Shown here one piece after another: positions 32,298-41,578 of a DNA stretch of 64,000 nt. Origin of the DNA: Paraburkholderia humisilvae (GTDB lineage Bacteria > Pseudomonadota > Gammaproteobacteria > Burkholderiales > Burkholderiaceae). The notes under the pieces were generated by a model. It had not been told where the DNA came from. It made no database searches and saw only the letters and a list, made by a program, of their open reading frames with translations. Made by a program: the position numbers and the translations under genes. Numbering within the stretch: position 1 is the stretch's first letter; the number at the start of each line of letters is the position of its first letter. The stretch spans positions 62,001 through 126,000 of the forward strand of contig NZ_CADIKH010000003.1 in assembly GCF_902859855.1 (NCBI RefSeq). The letters are read 5' to 3'.

Positions 32298-34384
32298 TAC
32301 CGGGTCACTCCTTTCTGCTGTTGCGCCTGAAGGAGCGCGTTAATCGAGGTCGGATCGAGCCGCGCACGCAGCGACATCACATCGCGCATCGTCACCATCT
32401 TCGGCACGTCAGCCGCGAAGCGGTCCGGGTAGTAGCCGAAGTTCACCACGCCGCGCTGGCGCAGATGGCGCATTTCGTCGAGCAGGCGCTCACTCGGAAT
32501 CGTTTCGCCCGTTTGCGGGTCCACCACCGGCAGCTGATACACCGTTTGCCGCAAGCCGTTCGGCGTCGTCGCCGTGATATCCGCCAGCGAGTCGAGCCGG
32601 CTATTGATGCTGCCGTAGCGCTCGCCGCCTGGCATCGCGAGCAGCGCGACGAAGTCGTAAGCACGCAGAAACGCGTCGTAGCTTTGCGAGAACCGGGCTT
32701 CCGCAGTCCGGTCAAGCAGCACATCGGCATACAGATCGCGTATGGTCAGCACGTCGCCGCCGTTCTGGCTGTCCAATACGATCTTCTCGACTTCCAGCGA
32801 AAGGTCGACCAGATACTTTGTCTTGCCGACCGTCCAGCGCGTCATCAACTCGGGGTTCGCGCGGATTGCGCCGATGTCGGCAGGCAGCCCCCACCGTTGA
32901 AACGTTTGCGCGGCATGGCGGCCCGCGTCCTCGTAATCGTCGAGTAGCGCATCTCCACCGAACAGCAGTCCCGTAAACGCGGAGTACTTGCCGAGATCTT
33001 CATAGATTTCGCGAATCATCGCGTGCGCCGCGGGATCGAATGGACTCAACCGGTACATCTTCGCTGCGCGCCGATCGGCGGGCGCGCCCGCTGCGGCGGT
33101 CACCTGTTCAATGCGTCCGGCCTGATCCGCAGGTAAGCGGAATGCAAGCAATGGCATCCACGCGTACACCTGCACCTGCGAGCGCGTGTTCAACTGCCAA
33201 GCCGCGCGCGAGAACAGATCCGCACGCATCGGCAAATGGCGGTTCGGGAAATACAGCGCCTCCGCGACGCCGGTATTGTTCGGGTCCGAATAGGCCTGAA
33301 GGTAAACTGAGCTCGGCCGCATGTCGTAGATACGCTGGATCAGATCACCGAGCTTCTTTTCCTGCACGCTGCCGTCGGGATCGTAAACATCGTCAAGATG
33401 AACCCGCACGACGCGTTCCACCGGATTGATCTGACCACGGTTGGTAGCCGGCTCGCGCATCGACCGTTCGAAGCCGCCGACGTCGACGTCATACGTCATC
33501 AGAATCCGGCGCAGCCGGTCGAGCGGCACATCCGGCGTATTCGGTCCGGCTTCAAGACTGAATTGCGTGTGCATGCCAAGCGATTGGGAAATCTTGCGCA
33601 CCGGCTGGTTCTCGGCGCCATAAGGCCAGACCATCGAACGTACGGAGACGCCCGCGTGATCATGCAAACGGCGAATGCTTCCGGCCAGATCGTTTTGCAC
33701 CCGCGCTTCGAATTCCTCGTCGGTTTCGTAGCGCTTCTGATCCTGCAAATATAAATGCGATGTCGCAGCGGGCAACTCATTGCCCTGAGGATTTGCAATT
33801 GCGCCGTGATGCAAGTCATGCGTATGCGACGCCAGTTCCACCAGCGGAGATTTAGCGACCTGCCCCACCTCGTCCCATGACATGAATGTATCTCTCGGTA
33901 CTTCGAGATTGATCGCAAGACGGATCTTCTGATTAGGCGGCGTATCGACCCATGACGTAACGATACCCATCACCGCCGGGAAACGGAAACGTTCTAGCAG
34001 CGGCAACACTTTCGTGTAGTGGCTACGAAAGCCGTCGTCGAAAGTCAGCATCACGGCGCGCGGCGGCAATGGCTTGCCGCCGCTGCGCGACGCTTCGACA
34101 TCCTTCACGGTGATCGGGTGGTAGCTGTTGTACTGAAGCCACGAAAAGATTGAGGTCAACGTACCCGTGTCGACTGCATACGGGTCAATCATGTTCTGCG
34201 AGTTAAACGAAGACAGCAGGTTGTCCCTAACATCGTGAAAACAGATCACTCTGAAGGTCTTGCCGTCGACCGGGTCCGACGGCGGAAGAATATCGACCAG
34301 CTTCGCTGGCGCCAGCTTAGGAAATACTGAACACCCTGCCATCGCTCCAAGACAACCACAAATAAAACGTCTGCGCGACTGCAT
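32297..34384 (-). CDS. pgaB: PNAG deacetylase / glycoside hydrolase PgaB
   Basis: A 695-residue periplasmic, possibly lipid-anchored, enzyme that partly de-N-acetylates PNAG for export. The N-terminal carbohydrate-esterase-4 domain shows FHDVRD (His50-Asp51), TFDDG (114-118) and the metal-binding SHTHDLHH (186-193). The C-terminal half is the PgaB glycoside-hydrolase-like domain (from about 355, DDVYDPDGSVQE onward). The start is the ATG at 34384; the 35 extra residues of the longest frame belong to pgaA antiframe sequence. A Cys at residue 18 lies in a weak lipobox-like context. Length and domain order match E. coli PgaB (672 aa). Confidence 0.95.
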   Translation of the reverse strand: MQSRRRFICGCLGAMAGCSVFPKLAPAKLVDILPPSDPVDGKTFRVICFHDVRDNLLSSFNSQNMIDPYAVDTGTLTSIFSWLQYNSYHPITVKDVEASRSGGKPLPPRAVMLTFDDGFRSHYTKVLPLLERFRFPAVMGIVTSWVDTPPNQKIRLAINLEVPRDTFMSWDEVGQVAKSPLVELASHTHDLHHGAIANPQGNELPAATSHLYLQDQKRYETDEEFEARVQNDLAGSIRRLHDHAGVSVRSMVWPYGAENQPVRKISQSLGMHTQFSLEAGPNTPDVPLDRLRRILMTYDVDVGGFERSMREPATNRGQINPVERVVRVHLDDVYDPDGSVQEKKLGDLIQRIYDMRPSSVYLQAYSDPNNTGVAEALYFPNRHLPMRADLFSRAAWQLNTRSQVQVYAWMPLLAFRLPADQAGRIEQVTAAAGAPADRRAAKMYRLSPFDPAAHAMIREIYEDLGKYSAFTGLLFGGDALLDDYEDAGRHAAQTFQRWGLPADIGAIRANPELMTRWTVGKTKYLVDLSLEVEKIVLDSQNGGDVLTIRDLYADVLLDRTAEARFSQSYDAFLRAYDFVALLAMPGGERYGSINSRLDSLADITATTPNGLRQTVYQLPVVDPQTGETIPSERLLDEMRHLRQRGVVNFGYYPDRFAADVPKMVTMRDVMSLRARLDPTSINALLQAQQQKGVTR

Positions 34385-34403
34385 CGTCGAACCCCCAAAA
34401 ACG

Positions 34404-36665
34404 TTAGAACGGCACGGTGAGCAATACGTATGCGGTTTCTGAAAGTTCTTGTTCTCCGTCATAGGCATGCCGGCCGATGCCGATGCCATAAGTCAAAGTA
34501 ATGTCGTGGCTGAACGTCCATGCATGTTCGAGCCGTGCGGCCCAAAAACCGCTAGTGCCGAACCCCCGCTCGTTATACGGGCCTCCCGATATGTAAAAAC
34601 GTTGCACCAATGAACGCTCCCCGCTTCTCCAGACCGACCATTGATGCATCAAGCCGAATTCCCCCGAGTAATCGCGTGCCGGACTGAAGTACGGCGTGTT
34701 CGTTTGTGTGTTGCTGCTGGTGCCGAAACGCACGGTCGCGTTGAGCTGTTGATTCGGCCATGTGAACAGGCGCTGCGAGCCGCCCACCGTAAACTCCTGA
34801 TGGAAGTTCTCGTCGCTATAGCGGCCGACGCTGTAACCGATGTCAGCAGAACGTTGGTCGCCGTCCGTATAGGTCAATGCAACCTGTCCCGTGCGCCCCC
34901 AGATGTGAGCGACGTAAGCCTTCGACGGCAAATCGTTCGAATCGCTGTCAAAGCCGGCGGTCGCCTTGAAAAAGTCGTTGAACGCATATTCAACCTCGCC
35001 GTTCCCTCCCGTTCGTCCATCGCCGCCCAACGAGCGCGACACTTCGCCCTGCACCGTCAACGGTCCCTGGCGAAAGTCACCGCCGACACCATTACGAATG
35101 CGTTGCAGCCTGCCGATATCCGTCAGCGCCCACATGTAGAAGTTGTGCGCGAAGATTCGCCAGTAGTCGTAGATCGGCGGCGAATAGATATACGTATCTG
35201 CGCTGAACTCTTCATCAGCGAGCGCGGATGCACCATGCTCGCCGGACAGGCTTGTCGATACGGTCGGCGCACGCCATGCGTCGTAATCGCGCTTGAAATT
35301 CCTGACCGAGCCGTTCTCAGGGAACGTATCGTCGAATGCGGTGTTGATCGCCGTCGCGTTCGCATAGTCGCCGGTATTGAGCGATGTGCGTCCGAGTCCC
35401 GCGAGCGCCTCGATATTGTCAGGATGATCGTTAAGCGCGGCCACGTACATATCCTTCGCAAGCCGGTTGCGTCCCTTGCCGAGCTGTGCATCGGCTTCCG
35501 CGTTACGCACCTCCGCGCTGAACGGCACTTGCTCTTCGAGGCGCTTCAACTCCGCGAGGCCCGCATCCGTCTGACCAACGTAAATCAGATACTGCGCACG
35601 CAATCGATTGAGCCTTAGATAGTCGTCGTTGGCAAGATCCCACGGCCTCACCTGGTCGGGTGGCGGCAACGATGCGCTGATATCGTCGAGCACCTTGCCC
35701 GCTTCGACGTATTTGTTCTGGTCTGTCAGCGCATAGAAAAGTCCCTCGCGCAAATCGATCGGGCGCGTGCGCGACCCGTATTGATATCCCCGTGTCGCCA
35801 CATCCGCGCTCGCAGCGGTTTCCTGCTCGATCGCCCGTCGATACGCGACCTCCGCTTTAGCCGGGTCGTTCAGGTAGCTGTATGCTTCGCCCGCCGAGGC
35901 AAGCGCTTCGACTGAGATCGGCTGGTCCGCGGGAATCGACTCATACGACGATACCGCCTTGTTCATCTGCCCGAGACCCGCGTAAGCCACCGTCCGATCG
36001 CCGGCAAGTGAGTAACGCACTTGCTGGTATTCCGGTGTATTCGGCAGACGTGCTTCGAGACTATCTGCTGCCTGCAGCGCGGCAACGATCCCATCGAAGC
36101 GGTCAGGGCTCGTCATAGCACGCGCTTTATCGCGACCGCCCCGAACCTGCTGACGAATGGAAAGTTCTTCAAGTTGTGCAATATCTACTGGCGTGAAGAC
36201 ATCGGGCCGCGCCTTGGCTTCTTCGAGCGCTTGCACCGCACCGCCACCTGTTGCAAGACCAAACACTTCCGTGCGCAGCGCGCTCGCGGACTGCGCTCCG
36301 CCCTGTTCTGCCGAAGGCGCGGGCGTGCCCCCGGGAGCGGGTTGACCGGGAGCGGGTTGCGCCGGCGCCGCGGGTTGAGGAGCCGTCTGCATCGGTTGTT
36401 CATTCTGCGGTTCAGGCAACTGCTCAACGGGTTGCTGAGCTTGCTGAATCGGTTGTGCGATAGTCTGAGCCCGAGTGATCGCCGGCGCCTCCGCGACATC
36501 GTTAGGTTCGCGTGAGCCTCCATTGTCCGCTTCAACAGCGGAACACACCGACGAAAGAAATAGCAGCATAACGGGCGCACAGGTCGCTAGCGATATGCAG
36601 TTGGCCGGATGAAGCCGCTTCGGCTGAGCAAGCACCGCATATAGACGCTTTGGTTGAGCGTTCAC
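34404..36665 (-). CDS. pgaA: PNAG outer-membrane export porin PgaA
   Basis: A 753-residue protein with periplasmic TPR repeats (about residues 130-470) and a C-terminal beta-barrel ending in the outer-membrane Phe signature (AYVLLTVPF). The start is a GTG at 36665 with AAGGA. The n-region contains a near-duplicated QPKRLYAV/QPKRLHPA segment, then the signal core and SAVEA. A Gln/Pro-rich low-complexity linker spans about residues 70-125 and is not typical of E. coli PgaA. First gene of pgaABCD; a sigma-54-like promoter lies about 70 bases upstream. Confidence 0.93.
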   Translation of the reverse strand: MNAQPKRLYAVLAQPKRLHPANCISLATCAPVMLLFLSSVCSAVEADNGGSREPNDVAEAPAITRAQTIAQPIQQAQQPVEQLPEPQNEQPMQTAPQPAAPAQPAPGQPAPGGTPAPSAEQGGAQSASALRTEVFGLATGGGAVQALEEAKARPDVFTPVDIAQLEELSIRQQVRGGRDKARAMTSPDRFDGIVAALQAADSLEARLPNTPEYQQVRYSLAGDRTVAYAGLGQMNKAVSSYESIPADQPISVEALASAGEAYSYLNDPAKAEVAYRRAIEQETAASADVATRGYQYGSRTRPIDLREGLFYALTDQNKYVEAGKVLDDISASLPPPDQVRPWDLANDDYLRLNRLRAQYLIYVGQTDAGLAELKRLEEQVPFSAEVRNAEADAQLGKGRNRLAKDMYVAALNDHPDNIEALAGLGRTSLNTGDYANATAINTAFDDTFPENGSVRNFKRDYDAWRAPTVSTSLSGEHGASALADEEFSADTYIYSPPIYDYWRIFAHNFYMWALTDIGRLQRIRNGVGGDFRQGPLTVQGEVSRSLGGDGRTGGNGEVEYAFNDFFKATAGFDSDSNDLPSKAYVAHIWGRTGQVALTYTDGDQRSADIGYSVGRYSDENFHQEFTVGGSQRLFTWPNQQLNATVRFGTSSNTQTNTPYFSPARDYSGEFGLMHQWSVWRSGERSLVQRFYISGGPYNERGFGTSGFWAARLEHAWTFSHDITLTYGIGIGRHAYDGEQELSETAYVLLTVPF

Positions 36666-37322
36666 GATATGTCCTTAACGTTGAGTGCATTGTTCTGAAG
36701 GACTACTTTTCTAATAGTCGAGACCGTCCCGTACAAGCGACATCTGTGCCATTGCGCACGTATCTGACGATGCGCTTTCCTAAATAGGATTGACAGTCAT
36801 TTCGCGATGCTTGCGTTTCATTTGCGATACATCCCCGAGCAGCACGTCATCCCTTTGCGATCAATGGCTCCGCACGAAAACGCAACGATACGGGCGGTTC
36901 GGAAACAGCGAACAGACTAGTGCATGTCGCGCGTGCTACTGACGTTCATCGAGTGAGATTCAATGCGCGCTGCGTCGAGCATTCAGGCTGACAGGACCGT
37001 TATACGTACTATCTTTGACGCTCCTGAACATGGGCCAGGGGAGTCATTTGGCGCAATCTCCGCCGAGTTTTTTCAGGCGTGTCCAAGATGTTTCATTTTT
37101 GATTCATGGTTGTGTTCGGCAGGCACGGTGCGCGCGCAAATCGCGTCATATGTGTCAGCGGGTAACTTTTCGTTACAACGACACGCTCAGAAAAAGTACA
37201 CCTTATTTCAGATATGATACGCATCCCTTAATAATATGAAGCAATTTTTGCTGGTGCATTCCAATTGCGTTTTGTTGTGCCAGTTCGTATTCTTTTCTTT
37301 CCACGATCCGAGGGAGGTCGTT
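36666..37322. other. Regulatory gap upstream of pgaA and of the next gene
   Basis: About 650 bases between divergent genes, clearly AT-richer than the coding DNA. No gene is supported. It contains the sigma-54-like element for pgaA and several TTGCGA/TTGCGT words near 36795-36830 that could be upstream activator sites. The other half serves the gene starting at 37323. Confidence 0.5.
36737..36751 (-). promoter_or_regulatory. Sigma-54-like -24/-12 promoter of pgaABCD
   Basis: On the minus strand TGGCAC (36751-36746), five bases, then TCGC (36740-36737). The spacing between the GG and GC dinucleotides is exactly ten bases, as in the consensus TGGCAC-N5-TTGC; one T of the -12 box is replaced by C. 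The start would lie near 36726, about 60 bases before the pgaA GTG. This fits a sigma-54-type activator such as the one encoded at 28093-29481. Confidence 0.5.
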
Positions 37323-37793
37323 ATGTGTGCCGTCAGGTGTGCTGTCACGATTACAAGAACAAGCAAAATTACAAACCCGTCCAGGCAGGTACGCTCGCTG
37401 GTCATCGTGGGTATCGCGCTATGCGGCTCGACGCTCGCCACGGCACAGAGCGCATCCGCTCCGCAAGCGGTATCGGGCGCCGACTCCGAAGCACAGGAAA
37501 TGCTGTACTACGTGTGTGGCCAGCCAGGGTTCGAGAAGACCGTGACTTCGCCGGACCCGAAACATCCGTTCAATCTCGGCGTCACGTTTGAGCAGCAGAA
37601 CGGCGCGCCCGTTTCGGACGTCGCTGTGCGACTGCGTCGTCACGGAAGAGTGCTGATGGATTTCGTCGCGGGAGGTCCGCATTGCCTGTTTTCGGTGCCA
37701 TCGGCCAGTTACCGCATTGAAGGCACCTATCGCGGCGAAATGAAGTTTGAAATTGTCGAAACCGGAACGTTTGACACGCAGATCAAGTGGTAA
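37323..37793 (+). CDS. Small exported protein, carboxypeptidase-regulatory-like
   Basis: A 156-residue protein. The ATG at 37323 has a strong GGGAGG site; the frame from 37236 adds 29 unlikely residues. A signal or anchor segment, SLVIVGIALCGSTLATAQS, ends near residue 44. The mature domain (about 60-156) is beta-rich with the pattern NLGVTFEQQNGAPVSDVAVR and SASYRIEGTYRGEMKFEIVE, like small carboxypeptidase-regulatory or transthyretin-fold domains. It has two cysteines and no catalytic residues. Divergent from pgaA and possibly part of the same envelope programme, but the function is unknown. Confidence 0.72.
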   Translation: MCAVRCAVTITRTSKITNPSRQVRSLVIVGIALCGSTLATAQSASAPQAVSGADSEAQEMLYYVCGQPGFEKTVTSPDPKHPFNLGVTFEQQNGAPVSDVAVRLRRHGRVLMDFVAGGPHCLFSVPSASYRIEGTYRGEMKFEIVETGTFDTQIKW

Positions 37794-37973
37794 ACCGCCC
37801 CCTGTGCACCGACGGTGCCGCACACTCGGTCCACCGCCGTCGCACAGGGATTGTCGCCTCTCGTAACAGATCGCATGCGCGCCCATTCATAAGAAGCAAT
37901 CACGTTGCCCGGCGTGTCCGGCCGGGCATACGACCGTTGCCGCAGTGATGCGCCTGCCTGCCGGAGCAACACC

Positions 37974-38645
37974 GTGACTACCGACAGACTTTCCTCAGAC
38001 ACGCCGACGCCGGCGCACTTAACGAATGGCTCGACACCGAATGACGCAAAACCCGCGGCGCCTGCCGCAAGTCCATCCGGCCCACAACCGCAAACGGCGC
38101 CGCGCTGGATGATCTCGTGGGGACCCGGCAGCAGCGCGGCACTCAGCGTCGTGTGCTTTGTATTGATCCTTGGCGCGGTAATCGGCTTTCAGCACACCGG
38201 AACGAAGCGCGCGGTTCGCGAGGAAGCGCCGAAAGCGCAAGCCGCTGCGCAGGACACGCCAGCATTCACCCAGGGCGACACCGCAGGCAGCAGTCCGCCG
38301 GCCGTCCCGATGCCGGTAGTCGCGCGAAGCACCACAACGCCTCCCGCCACAGTCGATGCCGATGCGTCGCTGTCGCGCGCGCGTGCATGCGCGGCTGCGT
38401 CACACTGGAGTTGCGTACTTGACGCCGCGAGCAGCGTGCTGGCGATACAGGAAGGTAATACGGAAGCACAGTCATTGCTGCAACGCGCGATCGTCCAGGG
38501 CGGCTGGGCCACCGAGACATCGTCGATCACCCATCAAACGTCCAGCGCAGCCAGTGCCGCAGCCGCGCCGGTATCGAGATCACATGCGCGACGGCATTGG
38601 CACACCGCAGCACGCATCAAGTCGTCAGACGAAGACGACGAATAA
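37974..38645 (+). CDS. Membrane-anchored protein with helical-repeat segment
   Basis: A 223-residue protein of unknown function. The start is a GTG at 37974 behind GGAG. The N-terminal 45 residues are polar and low complexity. One transmembrane helix spans about 55-72 (SAALSVVCFVLILGAVIG). The periplasmic part begins Ala/Pro/Thr-rich, then has a compact helical stretch resembling a TPR pair (SLSRARACAAASHWSCVLDA, then SVLAIQEGNTEAQSLLQRAI), followed by a Ser/Ala tail ending DEDDE. Its layout recalls the protein at 24042-24857, also beside the biofilm locus, though no clear homology is visible. Confidence 0.7.
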   Translation: MTTDRLSSDTPTPAHLTNGSTPNDAKPAAPAASPSGPQPQTAPRWMISWGPGSSAALSVVCFVLILGAVIGFQHTGTKRAVREEAPKAQAAAQDTPAFTQGDTAGSSPPAVPMPVVARSTTTPPATVDADASLSRARACAAASHWSCVLDAASSVLAIQEGNTEAQSLLQRAIVQGGWATETSSITHQTSSAASAAAAPVSRSHARRHWHTAARIKSSDEDDE

Positions 38646-38887
38646 CGCAAGCCTGGAAGAGCACCGTATTCGCCCGCTCGCCGCTGCGGCGAGCACGGGC
38701 GTGCGGTGTGCAAATCAAACGCCCGCCATCCGCGCCGCGCGCGTGCCGCCTGACGCGCGGCCCCCGCGCTGCGATCGCCCCCTTGTTCCAGTAAAATCTG
38801 ACGACATGTCAGGCGACACTGCACGCCGCTGCAACGGCGCAGCGCCGGATATCACTCTCCGATCACGACAACACACATGCGGCTCTT

Positions 38888-39895
38888 ATGGATTTGTTAA
38901 GCCGACTCCTTTCGCTGATGCCTGTCAGCGGCCGGCTTGAGGTGCGCTGTCACTTCGGTGCGCCATGGGCGATTGAGGAAGAAACCGCGGGCATGCGCGA
39001 GATTCCGTATCACGTGCTGCTCTCAGGCACGGCGGTCGTCGAAGACGGCAACGGGCCGCCTGGGCGGATGGTGCCCGGCGATATCGTGCTGTTTCCCGCA
39101 GGCAGCGCCCATCGCATTCATGACGGCAGCGGCAAATCGCCGAGGCCGTCGATCGAACGCCAGAACGAATCGCTGCTGATCGTCGAGAATGGAGAACCGG
39201 GCGTCGCCGCCGATCTGCTATGCGGTCGCTTTCTGGTCGGCGCCGTACCCGACCGCCTGTTACGCGATCATCTGCCGGGGCGGTTAATTGTCCACAGCGC
39301 GCCGCCATGCTCAGGCGAGCGCAAAGACAACGATCCCGAAACGGGAACGCTCAATGCCGGTACGCGCCTGACGCGGCTGATCGGACTCATGCGCGAAGAA
39401 GCCACCGACCAGGGGCCGGGCAGCGAGACGCTGGTCAATCATCTGTCGGCGGCACTGTTTGGCCTGACACTGCGTTTCGCGACCGAAGCGTCGCAGCCGC
39501 CGCACGGACTGCTCGCGCTGGCTGGCCGGCCGCGCTTGCAGCCGGCCATCACCGCGATGTTCGACAAGCCTGGCGAACCATGGACACTCGATCAGTTCGC
39601 CGCACTGTGCAATATGTCGCGCGCCACGTTCGTGCGTCAGTTTCAGGAGGCGATCGGGCGCTCTGCCACCGACGTGTTGACCGAAGTGCGCATGACGGTT
39701 GCCGGGCGCCTGTTGCTGCAAACCACGCGGCCGGTCGCCGAAATCGGCGAAACCGTCGGATACCAGTCGGACGCCGCGTTCCAGCGTATCTTCAAACGGC
39801 ACACCGGCATCACGCCGGCGCGCTGGCGCACGTCAGGCGGCAGTGGTTATGCAAGGCACACTGACGAAGCGGAAATGGACAGCGCCGAATCGTAA
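38888..39895 (+). CDS. AraC-family regulator with cupin sensor domain (second copy)
   Basis: A 335-residue regulator with the same architecture as that at 2001-2999. The N-terminal cupin_6 domain contains VPGDIVLFPAGSAHRIHDG. The C-terminal AraC double helix-turn-helix is LDQFAALCNMSRATFVRQFQ plus VAEIGETVGYQSDAAFQRIF. The start at ATG 38888 gives a complete domain. Regulators of this type usually act on a nearby divergent or downstream operon. Here the next genes are a membrane protein upstream and a glutaredoxin downstream, so the target is unclear. Confidence 0.9.
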   Translation: MDLLSRLLSLMPVSGRLEVRCHFGAPWAIEEETAGMREIPYHVLLSGTAVVEDGNGPPGRMVPGDIVLFPAGSAHRIHDGSGKSPRPSIERQNESLLIVENGEPGVAADLLCGRFLVGAVPDRLLRDHLPGRLIVHSAPPCSGERKDNDPETGTLNAGTRLTRLIGLMREEATDQGPGSETLVNHLSAALFGLTLRFATEASQPPHGLLALAGRPRLQPAITAMFDKPGEPWTLDQFAALCNMSRATFVRQFQEAIGRSATDVLTEVRMTVAGRLLLQTTRPVAEIGETVGYQSDAAFQRIFKRHTGITPARWRTSGGSGYARHTDEAEMDSAES

Positions 39896-40093
39896 CGCCG
39901 GGACTCTAAGTCATCGCGCCGACGCGCATTGATCCGATCGAGCATGCGGATGATCCGTTACGCGCTTCACGCAAACGAAGCGCGAATCTAAAGTGGGCTC
40001 CAAGCCGTCACGACGGTAACTCACTTAACGGAAGGTCATCCGGCGCGGTCGATTGCGACTGCGTGCGGCGTCCTGTACCGGAAGGCGAACACG

Positions 40094-40363
40094 ATGAACT
40101 CGGTCACGATTTACACGCAGCCTGACTGCGAATTCTGCACTGCTGCGAAGGCGCTATTGAAACGCAAAGCCGTCAGCTTTCACGAAATCACGATTGCCGG
40201 TGCGCGCGCGTCCGCCGTTGCGCTGTGGCAGCGCGACCTGCATCGCACGGTCCCGCAGATCTATATCGGCACCTATCATGTCGGCGGGTTCGACGATTTG
40301 CAGGCGCTCGACGCATCCGGCCGCCTAGACAAGCTGCTCGACCGGAACGGGTTGCTGGTGTGA
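40094..40363 (+). CDS. Glutaredoxin (GrxC-type)
   Basis: An 89-residue dithiol glutaredoxin. The active site is CEFC (Cys12 and Cys15) after a short beta strand (VTIYTQPD). The cis-Pro loop is RTVPQIYIGT and the glutathione-binding GGFDDL motif is present. It reduces protein or ribonucleotide-reductase disulfides with glutathione in the cytoplasm. The ATG has a GGAAGG site. The CEFC sequence differs from the usual CPYC; the missing Pro may alter redox potential. Convergent with the HtrA-like protease. Confidence 0.9.
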   Translation: MNSVTIYTQPDCEFCTAAKALLKRKAVSFHEITIAGARASAVALWQRDLHRTVPQIYIGTYHVGGFDDLQALDASGRLDKLLDRNGLLV

Positions 40364-40387
40364 CGATGCGCTTCGCGCGCATCGTCA
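40361..40387. terminator. Hairpin containing both stop codons of convergent genes
   Basis: TGACGATGCGC (40361-40371) pairs with GCGCATCGTCA (40377-40387) around five bases. The left arm starts with the glutaredoxin TGA and the right arm ends with the complement of the protease TGA, so one palindrome serves both mRNAs. There is no T tract. Confidence 0.65.
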
Positions 40388-41419
40388 GCTGGTCTGCTCG
40401 ACCGGCGTCACGGTCAATTCGACACGCTGCGCGCCGCGCAATACCGTCATACTTACCGCGCGCTCGATTCGCGACGCGTCGAGCACCCGCTGCAACGAGT
40501 CGACTCCATCCACCGGCAACGCATCGATCAACACGATCCGATCGTCCGTGCGAACGCCTGCCTGCGCCGCAGGGCTGCCTTTGACCACTTCCATCACATG
40601 CACGGCGCTTCCGGACGTCAAGCCGAAATAGCGCTGGATACGCCGCGGCAACGCGACCGTCGTGCCGGCGACGCCGATATACGCGCGCCGCACGCGCCCG
40701 TGCGCGAAGATCTGCATGATGACCCACTTCGCGGTATCAATTGCAGTCGCGAAGCAGATCGCCTGCGCACCTGGGATGATCGCGGTATTCACGCCGATCA
40801 CCTGGCCCGCTGAATTAACAAGCGGCCCGCCCGAATTGCCGGGGTTCAACGCGGCATCGGTTTGAATCACGTCGTAGATCATCCGGCCCGAATTCGCGCG
40901 CAGCGATCGGCCAAGCGCCGATACGACGCCGGTCGTCACGGTCTGCTCGAGTCCGAGCGGATTGCCCACTGCAATCGCGATCTGTCCGACGCGCAGCTTG
41001 CCTGAATCGCCGAGTTCGACGTGTGGCAATGGTTCGGCTGAGCCGATGCGCAGCACCGCGAGATCGGTGTGCGGATCGTCGCCGACCAGATCGGCGTCGA
41101 ATTTCGCGCCGTCTGCTAGCGTCACGCGAATGTGTGTCGCGCCGTGCACGACGTGGCTATTCGTGAGCAGATACCCGTCGGGCGTAAACAGGAAGCCCGA
41201 GCCCGTGCCGGCATGCGCGGTACGGCCATCGGGCAGGCGTCGTTCGACAGCAATAAATGCGACGGCCGGGCGCACGCGGTCAAGCGCACCGATGACGGTG
41301 CGCGAATAGGCGTCGAGCAATGCGTCGTCCGACGACGTGGAAGGAATAGGCGCGGCCGGTTCCGGTATGCCCGGCGCTGCGCCCGACAGATCGTCGATGA
41401 AACGGGGACGGCTTCCCAT
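40385..41419 (-). CDS. HtrA/DegP-like serine protease without signal peptide
   Basis: A 344-residue trypsin-fold protease with one C-terminal PDZ domain. The catalytic triad is visible: His89 (TNSHVVHG), Asp119 (HTDLAV) and Ser196 (NPGNSGGPL). The PDZ domain spans about 250-340 (AQAGVRTDDRIVLIDALPVD). The start is the ATG at 41419 with GGAG. The N-terminus (MGSRPRFIDDLSGAAPGIPE) has no signal peptide or membrane anchor, unlike DegP/DegS. The upstream open frame adds none, so the protein is probably cytoplasmic. Roles in protein quality control are likely but unproven. Confidence 0.9.
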   Translation of the reverse strand: MGSRPRFIDDLSGAAPGIPEPAAPIPSTSSDDALLDAYSRTVIGALDRVRPAVAFIAVERRLPDGRTAHAGTGSGFLFTPDGYLLTNSHVVHGATHIRVTLADGAKFDADLVGDDPHTDLAVLRIGSAEPLPHVELGDSGKLRVGQIAIAVGNPLGLEQTVTTGVVSALGRSLRANSGRMIYDVIQTDAALNPGNSGGPLVNSAGQVIGVNTAIIPGAQAICFATAIDTAKWVIMQIFAHGRVRRAYIGVAGTTVALPRRIQRYFGLTSGSAVHVMEVVKGSPAAQAGVRTDDRIVLIDALPVDGVDSLQRVLDASRIERAVSMTVLRGAQRVELTVTPVEQTS

Positions 41420-41578
41420 CGCATGGCTCCAGATAATTGGGTCCGCACATGCAGGGCCTGTCTGCCGTTTTTCAAGAGCAGGACGGGCGGCGCCGCGCGA
41501 AGCGTGCCGTGGGAGCAGTCGAGGAGCACCGGGCGCGCGCACAGGCGCCGTGGCGCACTATAGGGCGTTATGCGGCGG

